The translations under genes were made by a program, and so were the position numbers. The notes under the pieces are model-generated. The model saw only the letters and a program-made list of their open reading frames with translations, was not told where the DNA came from and ran no database searches. 64,000 nt of DNA from Carallia brachiata (lineage: Eukaryota > Streptophyta > Magnoliopsida > Malpighiales > Rhizophoraceae): positions 1,035,305-1,099,304 of the forward strand of contig JADCRB010000021.1 of NCBI GenBank assembly GCA_021464245.1, given 5' to 3'. The first letter of the stretch is position 1; each line of letters starts with the position of its first letter. Of the stretch, positions 11,237-21,558 are shown piece after piece.

Positions 11237-12501
11237 TCATCTTCTCATGCTTACCCGATTCAAGTGCTGAGCAAGCACATCTCTGACCCTACGGCCCTTC
11301 TCATCTGCCTCTCCTCGGAAAACCGGCAGCTGCTCCTCCTTGAAGCAGCCGAAACTCTCCTCCGGCAAAGGCTCGCCACAATTGATCAAGAAATTATGCA
11401 GCAAACAGCCCATAACAATAACAAAAGGAAAGAACTCAACACAATCCTCTTTCCACCTCCTCGCTAAAAGCTGCCAACGAGCCTTGACCCTTCTAAACGC
11501 AGTGTTAACCAATTCTACGGCTCTTCTGTGAGCAACATTAAACTGCTTCTCCGCAGAACTAAAACTGGCCTCATTGCGTTTAATGTAAGGAGTTAGCAGC
11601 CAAGGCAACAGAGGGAAATACGAATCTCCCAATATGTATTGAGGAATCGAATTACCCTCGCCGAGCTCGTAACAGGGCCCGTCCAAGCCCTCCATGGTTT
11701 CTTCAACACCCGCGTAAAGCCTGCTCTGCTTGAAAATTGATTCAGGCTTCATCGAAGAAGGCCAGCCAGCAGAGATATCCAAGAACCTACCTTCAGAATC
11801 AACCAATGCTTGAACCAGCAACGACCCTTTTTTCCCCAACGCATCACTGTCAAGCCCGAATTTCCCAAGCCCCAAAACCCCACAACAATTCGGCAGCGAA
11901 ATCCACCCGAAACCCACCACGATTCGCTTCCAATCTCTCCTCAGCTCGAACAAGTTCCCGAATTTCTCATTCACGGCTTTACAGACTGTGTAAAAAGAGA
12001 GGCAGGCGGCGTCAGGGGATTCAAGGCCGAACGCGCGTGCCGCGTAACTGTAGGAGGCGCCGTGAGAGAGGCGGAAGAGGGTGGCGGCAAGGGCGGAATC
12101 GGGAGAGATGGCGGAGGGAAGGGAGGCTAGAAGTGAAGGGGAGAGGAGGGAGAGGAGCTGGGAAAATGTGGGCTTTGACATTCGGAAGAAGTCGGCCCAG
12201 CGAGGATCGACGTCGGGGAGGCGGAGGAGAGGAAGCGATGGAAGAGGGATAAGTCCGGCGGTGGCGGAGGAGAGTGAGGGAAAGGGAGCGAAGAGAGGAG
12301 GGACTCTATAGAGAGCGTTTGGGAAGGGAGAAGGCAGAGGTCGTTTTGAGCGAGGAAGGCGTGGGCGGCGGAGCCGGCGGAGGAGAGGACGGCAATGAGC
12401 TGCTCGTTCTGGTCGTCGGCAGCTTTCGGTTTCCGTTCTGCGGTGGTTTTGGGGGTTTTTACGGTGGCGGAGCCGGAGGAAACGACGGCGGTAATTTCCA
12501 T
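11237..12501 (-). CDS. ALP1/HARBI1-like domesticated PIF/Harbinger transposase, apparent frameshift
   Basis: Intronless DDE_Tnp_4-type protein. The main frame runs from an ATG at 12181 to a stop at 11237 (314 aa). It holds the family blocks VVGFGWISLPNCCGVLG, QALVDSEGRFLDISAGWP, YILGDSYFPLLPWLL and FNVAHRRAVELVNTAFRRVK. Active Harbinger transposases have Asp in the first block (G-x-I-D-G) and Glu before AFG; here they are replaced (GVLG, VNTAFRR). Catalysis is therefore probably lost, as in plant ALP1-type proteins that act in chromatin or transcriptional regulation. The N-terminus lies in another frame (12501 down to about 12210, starting MEITAVVSSGSATVK). The conserved DPRWADFFRM just before the internal ATG is in the downstream frame. 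So a 1-nt gain or 2-nt loss near 12200-12255 is implied (genuine lesion or sequence error). Strong GC bias compared with neighbours. Confidence 0.7.
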
Positions 12502-14341
12502 GGAGGAGTCAGTGAAAGTGGGCAGAGCTCGAAGTGTTCAACTGCTCACATTTCCTGTCGATCTCTGACTTTGTCTTCACACGGGGAAATGTTTGCATGT
12601 AACGGAAACACCACGTCACCTCGGCATGCTTCTGTTCTAACCCAATGAAAATGAGACACGTGGCTGTCTTGTCCATCAGACAATAAAATTTTTTCCATTT
12701 TCTTTTCTTTTTTAATTAGTTTTAATATTTATTTTATTTTTTACAGTAAAATTGGTTTTCACCCATAAATAATCTGTTATTATTATTATTATTATTATTT
12801 TTTTTTTCGGGAGAGTCGCAATTTTGACATATCGAGTGAATTAAACAGTAAGCAAAGTTGGCGCCAAAAAATTGGACAAAATAATTAAGGAAAATAAAAA
12901 GGCAACTTAATTATCAAAGCATAACCAACAAGCCTGCAGTCAATAAGACGTAATGGCATCAATATTAAACTCCATACATTAACGCTTTCGTTCAATTCAA
13001 TATTCTTTTTTTTTTTTTTGAAAAACATTCAATTCAATATTCAGTTTATGGCTGTTCTTTAATATATATATGCACTTGCATTACATGTTCTACATAAATT
13101 CACATTAATGCTAACTTGGTGAGAATGCTTGACAAATTAATGCTTTGCTATTTGGTAACATCATCTCGGGGATAGTTTAAAGAAAAATTTTTTTGCAGAC
13201 AAAAAAAAAAAAAAAGAAAGAGGGTCAGAGAATATAATCTGTCTCAACTTTCAAGGATTGTTATTCTATTTATATAGTTGGTTGATAAACTATATATATG
13301 CAAAACTTACACGTTACACTAATTATGAAACTTGTTTTAGTTCTTATATACAATAAAACTGAGTAATTGCCTGCTATTGTTTGTTCCTAAATAAGAAACT
13401 GACATGATATTTATGAAGGAAAAGGAAAAAGATGGTATTCTTGGCTTTTTTTTCTCTTTTCCTTTATTGGAGGAGGGGATGGAAGATTAATGCTTTTGTA
13501 ATTTTTTTTATTATAAGAAAAGTTGAAAGGTCGTAGAAGAAAATTTGAGTTATTATGATTCGAATATAAAATTAAAAGATTTTAAAAATTTTAATCAATT
13601 ATATTAGAATTACGAGACATTTTAAATGATTTTTTTTTTTTTGAGGGACAATGACTTCAATTTCTTCTTCCCTTCGACGAAAACAAAGCTTGCTCCAACA
13701 GTGTCAATTGTCTTCCAGAGTTGATTTTGGTAGCATATAAATTTGGTTAATAGAATCCTGAAAACATGTTTTGAGCACCAATTAATTTCTCACACATTGT
13801 TGTCTTTTTTTTAAATTTTTTTTCTAACCAACATGTTTAACCAGGCCAAGATGCAAAATGTTCTGCTTGATACAAATTGTAACGTCATCATATTTATTAA
13901 ATAAGGTATGTTGAATTTGAACGTATGATGTGAGTTAAATTCTGATCACACTCTTAATTAATAAAATTAATAAGTACTTGAACTAATATTTTGTGTTATT
14001 TAGTATAATCTTTTATATGATAATGTTTAAGCCACTTGTCAAACCATTGTACGAGTATTTTAAAGATTAAACTACATTTGGTGCAGTGCATAAAAAAAAA
14101 CATTAATAATTTTTTTTTTATACTGAGAGCATGAAAATATAGCATTAATCAGACATGTTGAAATAAGAAAATGTTGAAAGACAAAAAGACAGTTACAAAT
14201 CTAGTCTAAAAACATACACTTCTTTGGACCGTTTGACAATTTAGTCAAAAATGTTGTTTGAAGGATAACATGACGATTACAAATCTAATCTAAAGGACAT
14301 AACTCCCTTTAAACTGTTTGGTAACCCAGTCAGTAGTATTG

Positions 14342-14728
14342 TTAGCAAGTATGAGGTACAAATACAAAATTATAGCTAGATACTGAAGTAAGAAGCAAGC
14401 AAATACCACTAAGGATTTGGGAAATTTCCCATGGCCAGCACTGCTTTCCCTGGTGCACCAATGAGAGGATTGGTAAGGAGTCGGCCTCTAGAATGTGCAC
14501 AATGAGTTGGATGGCCATCAACACAGCCATGGCCTCCACTTGTAGGATTGACCTTGCTCTTTTTGCACACGCCCGCCCGTCGATTAACTGTCCTTTAAAA
14601 TTTCCGCACACCACAGCCATACCTGCCCAGCTCCTTCGGGTGCTGAAAGATGCATCACAATTGAACTTTAGGCAACCTGCAGAAGGTGGTACCAGCGGCA
14701 AACACAAATTAACAAGAGCAACTTGCAT
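14342..14728 (-). pseudogene. RNase H-like (RVT_3) domain relic of a LINE
   Basis: The minus-strand frame contains GCLKFNCDASF, AGMAVV, DGRA, VEAMAVLMAIQL and EADSLPILSLV. This is the order of motifs in the C-terminal RNase H-type domain of plant LINE polyproteins. It ends FVFVPHTC-stop, just where such domains normally continue with an N-x-x-A-H motif, so it is truncated. About 230 bp further in transcript direction an A-rich tract (minus strand of 14091-14120) could be the element's poly(A). It lies only in copy 1 of the tandem duplication. Confidence 0.6.
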
Positions 14729-15207
14729 TCATTTAATATGTAAACATGTTCAGAGAAGGTCCACTCAATTTTGAGTCCGCATCGACATTACAAGAAAAAC
14801 AAACCCGACCACCTTCTATATACAATACATAACCAAACTCACACTGGCCCCAACCCCAACAGCATCCATGCGGTCTAACAAGAGGGGCAGCACTGAGCCC
14901 ATAGTCCGGGGAAAATAGCAGCCCACAAGTAGGAATGGACAAGGCCCAAGGCCCCATCCACAGAGGCACCTAGAATCCAAAGGGTCCCTGCCCCCCCACC
15001 TCCGCCACAGTGGTGGAACCCTAGAACACTAAGGGAAGTGGCTGCCCTCGGAGGCTGTCGGCGGTCACACACTAGCAGCTCTGGATAACTGCTGAACAAG
15101 GGTGCCTCCAATATAAAAGACAACCGCCCCCACCATCCCACCCCTTAGATACCGAGTAGAGGCAGGGCAGGCCACTAGAAGACCCTGACCTGCACTAGGC
15201 ACCACGA
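14729..15207 (-). mobile_element. Truncated LINE-like 3' segment, copy 1
   Basis: Homologous to 16670-17260. Read on the minus strand it ends AATGAATGCAAGTTGCT and then runs into RNase H-encoding sequence instead of a poly(A) tail. Its other end is cut by the tandem duplication junction at 15207. The short frames at 14733-14969 and 14875-15141 are not convincing genes. Confidence 0.5.
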
Positions 15208-16664
15208 TCGGCATGCTTCTGTTCTAATCTAATGACAATGAGACACGTGGCTAGCTTGTCCATCAGACAACAAAATTTTTTCCATTTTCTTTTCAGTTTT
15301 AATTAGTTTTAATGTTTAATTTATTTTTTACAATCAAAATTGATTTTCGCCCAATGAATAATCTGTTATTATTATAATTATTATTATTATTTTTTTTTGA
15401 GAGAAGTGCAATTTTGACGTATCTGAGTGAATCAAACAAATAAGCACAGACAATAGTGGCGCCAACAAATAGGACAAAATAATTAAGGAAACTTAATTAT
15501 CAAAGCATAACCTACAAGCTTACAATCAATTAGACGAAATGGCATCAATTTTTTAACTCCACACATTAACGCTTTCATTCAATTCAATATTCAGTTTATG
15601 GTTGTTCTTTGATATACAGGCACTTGCATTACATGTTCTACATAAATTCACAATAATGCTAACTTGGTGGGAATGTTTGACAAATTAATGCTTTGAGATT
15701 TGGTAACATCATCTCGGGGATAGTTTAAAGAACAAATTTTTTACAAACAAAAAAAAAGAGAGAAAGAGGGTCAGAGAATATAATCTGCCTCAACTTTCAA
15801 GGATTGTTATTATATTTGTGTAGTTGATTGATAAATTATATATATGCAAAACCTGCACGTTGCGCTAATTATGAAAACTTGTTTAAGTTCTTATGTACAA
15901 TAAAACTAAGTAATTGCCTGGTATTGTTTGTTCCTAAATAAGAAACTGACATGATATTTATGAAGGAAAAGGAAAAAGATGGTATTCTTGGCTTTTTTTT
16001 TTTCTTTTCCTTTGTTGGAGGAGGGGATGGAAGATTAATGCTTTTGCAATTTTTTTTATTACAAGAAAATTTGAAAAGTCATAGAAGAAAAATCGGATCA
16101 TTATGACTCAAATATAAAACTAAAAAATTTTAAAAAGTGATAGAGTGTTAATCAATTATATTAGAATTACGAGATATTTGAAATGAATTTTTTTTTGGGG
16201 AACAAGGACTTCAATCTCTTCTTCCCTTCGACAAAAACGATGCTTGCTCCAACTGTGTCAATTGTCTTCCAGAGTTGATTTTGGTTGCATATAAGTTTGG
16301 TTAATAAAACCCTAAAAACATGTTTTGAGCACCAACTAATTTCTCACACATTGTTGTCTTTTTTTATTTTTTTTTTAATTTTTCTAGCCAGCATGTTTAT
16401 CCAGGGCAAGACACAAAAAGTTTTGTAGATGATACAATTTGTAATGTCACCATATTTATTAAATAATCTATGTTAAATTTAAGATGTGTGATAAAAGTCA
16501 AATTTCTAACTATTTTCTTAATTAATAAAATTGATAACTACTTAAACTAATACTTTGTGTTATCTATTATAACTTTTTATATAATATTGTTTAAGTCATT
16601 TGCCAAAAATTTGTACGAATATTTTAAAGATTAAACTACATTTGGTGCACTGCAAAAACAAAAA

Positions 16665-18312
16665 AAACACTTTTTTTTTTTTGAACAACAGTAACTTGCA
16701 TTCATTCAATACATTAACACATGCATAGTAGGCCTACCCAACTTTGTGCTCACATCCACAATAGAAGGGAAACAAACCCGATCACCACTAGTATACAGTA
16801 CATAATCTACCTCACACTGGCCCCAATCCCAATAGCATCCATATGGTCTAATAAGAGTAGGCTTGAGCCCACAAACAGTAGCCTGTATGGAAGAATAGAC
16901 AGGGCCTAAGGCTTCACCATAGAGGCACCTAGAATCCAGAGGGTCCTTGCCCCCTACCTCCGCCACATTAGCGAAACCCTAGAACACTAGGGGAAGTAGT
17001 TAGCCCAGGAGGGCTGTCAGTAGTCACACACTAGCAGCTCTGAACAACAGTGGAACACGTCGTAGCACCATACATAAGGTGCAAACAACCACAGTTCACT
17101 GCACTCGGGGACATATAATGCCGACGGCAAGTAAGCCAAACTGTATAAGGGCGCTTTCAAAACAAAAAGACGACCCCCCCACCATCCCACCCCTTAGGGA
17201 CTGGGCGGAGGCAAGGAAGGCCACTAAAAAGCCTCGGCCCACACCAAGCACCACAATCGAGCACGACTAAGCAAAAAGCTCACCACCACCCACACCACAA
17301 GCAAGATTGACGCCGAAACCAACACCCAAGGGAACAAAAGTCCCTACAAAACCCACCAGAAAGGGGTACAAAGCTTACAGAGAGCATGGAAGCTTAGATC
17401 AGACTGATTGAGTGATGAAGAAAACTAAAACGCTCCGAATGCACGTTAGCAAGAAACAGGCGCAAAAAAAAAAACTATATTTTTTCTTTTACCAATAACA
17501 AAGTAGATATTATTAGATTAATTAAACAATACAATCAGAACCAAAAGACCATCTATATATACAATAGGGCCAGAAAGCCCAAACAACCACTAAGCCCATG
17601 GGAAGGAGACCAGCAAAGTTCAGCCTGAGAAAAACCGGAGTCCAAAGCCCAGGAAGAAAAGGCCCAAAGGCCAAAGACACAAAGCCCAAATACAACCCTC
17701 CACAGCCCCCACCAGTCACCAGACCGAAAGGGGCTGGCATCGGCTCATAGCCGGCAATGAGGACAATGCCACCAAAGAGGCAGCAACTCGCCACAACGGG
17801 TACAATTGACAGCAACCACTAGCCGAAACAACCACCGAACCATCTGGAAACAATAGAGAGATGGCTAGAAGAACCAAGCCCAGGTGCACCCACACTGGAT
17901 AATCCTTCCTCCAAGCCACTGATCGTTAAAGCTATCATAACCCAATCTCCCATATGTACAAGACCTGACTGTAGCCAAAAGGGACAGAGGCCCCTCTGTT
18001 GCCACCGACCACAACGCGACCTAGGGAAGCAGGGGAGGCACCCATCAGCGAAAGATTCGAAACGAACATCAAGCGACGACTGCAAATGGAGACCACCAGT
18101 AGCGACCCAACTACCCACCCCAAGCAGAAAATCAAGCAACTACAAAACTAACAACAAAACAGCCACTAAGGACAGACTAAACTGACATAGGAGCGCCAAC
18201 TGACACCAACGACTGGAGAAACTGAATAAATTGGACAGAGGCCACAAAGAAGCTCTCGACACAGGATAGAGAGATTCGGCACACAATAGAAATTCTTTGC
18301 AGCCCTAAAAAA
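16665..18312 (-). mobile_element. LINE-like relic, copy 2, with poly(A) end
   Basis: On the minus strand the element ends GAATGCAAGTTACTGTTGTTC followed by a poly(A) tract (poly(T) at about 16670-16682), as in plant LINEs. The flanks are AAACTACATTTGGTGCACTGCA (16634-16655) and AAACTTTATTTGGTGTAGTGCA (around 18319-18340). They look like a diverged target-site duplication. The body is GC-richer than its surroundings. It has overlapping minus-strand frames (17522-18139) but no reverse transcriptase motifs, so it is 5'-truncated or degenerate. Confidence 0.5.
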
Positions 18313-18794
18313 AAAAAACTTTATTTGGTGTAGTGCACACTAAATCTGTCATTGAAATATTTATTAAATAATATTTACAATAAACTTTATTTGGTGTAGC
18401 ATTGTCGTTTTTTGGGAACTTTCATAATGAACGACTTGGGAGTCAAACATACTTTAATGGTCTACTGGATGACATAATAAATAAAAAACAATTGGTAATG
18501 AATGACTTGAGAGTCAATACTGTGTAAGTTCAGTGTCAAATTTAATATTTATTAATATTACGGTTATGTACAAAAGGAATTTGTTCAAATAAGGTAGTAT
18601 TTTGATAATGAGTCTTTTATATAAAAGATGTTAAATGAGATATTAATAATTAAGTTTTAATATTAATTTATAAATATATAATTAGTATATTATTTTTAAT
18701 GATAAAAAAATAAAAAAAAGAAAAAAGATATCATACGTAGCAATACATTAAGAATGCTCGAGACATTATACATGTAAAAAGGTGAGAAACGTGA
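18313..18794. other. Intergenic AT-rich DNA
   Basis: Contains a second copy of the AAACTTTATTTGGTGTAG string about 60 bp after the LINE flank copy, separated by ordinary AT-rich sequence. No coding signal. Confidence 0.4.
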
Positions 18795-19380
18795 TTATAA
18801 GTCAGAAAAAAGGGATGGTATAGAATTTATGAAGGAAAAAAATTTCATTGTTTAATTCATAATAATTTCTTAATAGATAAAAAAAAAAAAAATATAAAAA
18901 AATTAATATTATAAAATTATCTTTTTGCCCAGGCAGTCTTAGTTATAAGAAAAGAGTTTTTTTTTTTTTGAGAATGAGGTATTTAAATAATTTTTCAACC
19001 AAAAAAAAAAAGCCTCTTCTCTTCTTTTTTTTCACTGAAAGTGTGGGAGCAATGACTTTGGTCAGAAAATTTTGCATATTTTTCAATAAATTTGCATTCT
19101 GATTATTTTTTTTGACCAATAGACATTCCAATTAGTTTTTCAAACACATGAAAATTCTACTTTTTAGTAACTTTCTTTCTAATTTTTTCTTGCTCATCAA
19201 ATTCACATAAAACAAATAAAGTATATGTGTACATGATTATCATGTTATCAAGACAGATAAATTTTCATACACAAATATGTATAATTGTTATATTATCAAA
19301 TATATAATTTTTATTAAAACTTTACAGTATATTAGATTTATTAAAAAAAATTAAATAGATTAAATTATTATTTTTAAATA
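18795..19380 (+). repeat. Left arm of ~585-bp inverted repeat
   Basis: This arm matches the reverse complement of 26137-26720 along its whole length. Shared runs include TTTTTGCCCAG, GTGTGGGAGCAATGACTTTG, AAACACATGAAAATTCTACT and AAACAAATAAAGTATATGTG. The two arms enclose about 6.8 kb that includes the TBL gene. The inner third resembles half of the MITE at 9265-9627. No transposase was found, and no target-site duplication flanks the pair. Confidence 0.85.
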
Positions 19381-19427
19381 GCTTTAGCATATTTTCAACT
19401 TTCAATTCCGTGTTGCATCGCATGCTC

Positions 19428-21250
19428 GTATGGACTGGTCAGTAGGAGGATGCCGACACAATCTACTGTTCTATTGTTCTCAGGCTCCTACTTTCTTCTC
19501 CAAACACGATGTTAGTCACATTCCCCATCCGACAACTGGTGCTAAAATCATAACGTGCACAAACACAAGTTAAAAACACACAAACAAACAATTAAAATTT
19601 GCCAAGGCGTATGTGATAAATTACACAGATCATATTTTATAGTTCTTCGCAGGAGATTACTCCAATTTGAATTCTTTTACACCCTTCTCTCAAGACTGGT
19701 CGGTAGGAGGACTGCCGACACAATCTACTGTTCTACTGTTCTCAGCTCTACTTTCTTCTCCAAACACGATGTTAGTCACCATTCCCCATCCGACAACTGG
19801 TGCCTAAAATCATAACGTGCACAAACAAAGTTAAAAACACACAAACAAACGATTAAAATTTGCCAAGGCATATGTATAATTACACAGATCAAATTTTACA
19901 GTTCTTCAAAGATTACTCCAATTTGAATTCTTTTACACCTTCTCTCCGGACTATACTTGACAATATATACACCCAGCAGCTCACATTCTCAAAGAATGCA
20001 CAAGATCAAAATTTATCACTGCATTTATGTCAGTCGATCTCCGAACTCGAAAAATCGAATCTTACAAATGGAGACCAAATAACTTCAAATGGTCCACAGT
20101 GCAGAAAGGGAAGAAAAAGAAGAGAAAGAGGGAAAATGTTTAAGACAAATGTTCCTCAAAATCTGAGGAGTTGGCTGTTTATGTGTTTATTTAATATTTG
20201 TAAAAATTTTACTTGATCTTTTTTTTTAAAAAAAAAAATACTTGTAAGTATATAGTTATAATATCATGAGTCAAGTTAGAGTAAAGTCATTTTTGCTTGC
20301 TCATTTAACCACCCCTATAAGAATTGACCTATTGCCAAGCCTTGTTAAGTTTAGATATACCTTCTTCATATTTGATCGTAGTGTTAATAAATGTAGAAGT
20401 CATGCAGTGCGCAAACATAGTTTTACTGGTATAGATGACTTTGCCATAAGGACACAAATTTGAGTCAATACAGAAAGACACATTAAATTGTTACTAAAAT
20501 ATTACCTCAAATGATTACTTAATTTCCCTAAACAAATAGTCACTAAGTACATTTCATAAAATTACTTTTTTATCTTATTTTCCATAAAATTATTGGTGCC
20601 GAGCTAATTACACAAGTCAGAGCCAGCAGGGTGATGCCATGATATCTCCTTAAGAGTGACAGGATTGGAACGTTAGAGCCCTGTTTCAACTTTCAATTCT
20701 GTGTTGGATCACATGTTCGTATTTACTGGTCGGTAGGAGGATTGCCGACACAATTACTGTTATACTGTTCTCGGGCTCCTACTTTCTTCTCCAAACACGG
20801 TTTTAGTCACCATTCCCCATCCGACAACTCGTGCCTAAAATCATTAGGTGCACAAACACAAGTTGAAAACACACAAACAAATGATAAATTAAAAATTGTC
20901 AGGGCGCATGAGATAAATTACACATAATCATATTTTTCCAATTCTTCGCAGGAGATTACTTCAGTTTGAATTCTTTTACACCCTTCTCTCCAGGACTAGA
21001 CTTGACAATATATACCAGTCGAGAATTAGGTCTTACTCTGATCAGTGCTTAACCTAGCAGCTCACATTCTCAAAGAATACGCTAGATCAAAATTTATCAC
21101 TGCCGATCTGGGAACTCGAAAAATCGAATCTTACAAATGGAGATCAAAAAACTTCAAATGGTCCATAGCGTAGACAGAGTAGAAAAAGAAGAGAGTGAGG
21201 GAAAATGTTTAAGACAAACGTTCCTAAAAATCTGAGGAGTCCACTGTCTA
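19428..21250. repeat. Segment repeated three times (19428, 19687, 20725)
   Basis: Copies start GACTGGTC[A/G]GTAGGAGGA and contain CCTACTTTCTTCTCCAAACAC, CATTCCCCATCCGACAACT and TTTGAATTCTTTTACACC. Copies 2 and 3 extend further into a second shared block (19960-20200 and 21050-21245) with CTCGAAAAATCGAATCTTAC. Read on the minus strand, part looks like an acceptor plus exon (after TTTTAGGCA, coding VVGWGMVTNIVFGEESRSL). The extended block looks like a 5' leader. I do not recognise the source gene. Confidence 0.75.
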
Positions 21251-21558
21251 TGTGTCCATTTATGTATACGTAAAGGATTTCTATGTAATACAAAGAGAGT
21301 CACAAAAAAATATAAAAAATCGTGTGGGCCAGGCCCACTTACACTCACACGCTTAACAGGTAGGATAAGAATCCCCTACCATAAGAATCATGCAATGGCT
21401 GGCTTACTTCTTGACCAACCGAGCTCCCTGTGCAGAGCCTAGCATGCAGTACAATTAGTTGATGTCGCTCAGTCCACCTAACTCTGAACACCTGACTAAT
21501 CAAGGCACTTCGGATGTTCTATCAATTTGAGCCACAAAAATCATACAACTTTCTCGTG

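Larger units (their letters stand above)
12621..17260. repeat. ~2.6-kb tandem duplication (12621-15207 and 15208-~17260)
   Basis: Copy 1 begins TCGGCATGCTTCTGTTCTAA at 12621 and copy 2 begins with the same 20 bases at 15208. They remain alignable through landmark strings such as GAAACTGACATGATATTTAT, CAATTGTCTTCCAGAGTTGA and the LINE-like segment (CACACTGGCCCCAA). Copy 1 contains about 620 bp (roughly 14105-14725) absent from copy 2. At the end of copy 1 the LINE-like sequence stops at CACCACGATCGG, where copy 2 of that region continues CACCACAATCGAG, so the duplication joined at a TCG microhomology. No gene is inside. Confidence 0.85.

Noticed and set aside
17522..18139. Overlapping minus-strand frames (97-106 codons) in the LINE-like region
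   Set aside because: Three frames are open at once because of base composition; none shows reverse transcriptase, endonuclease or gag motifs.
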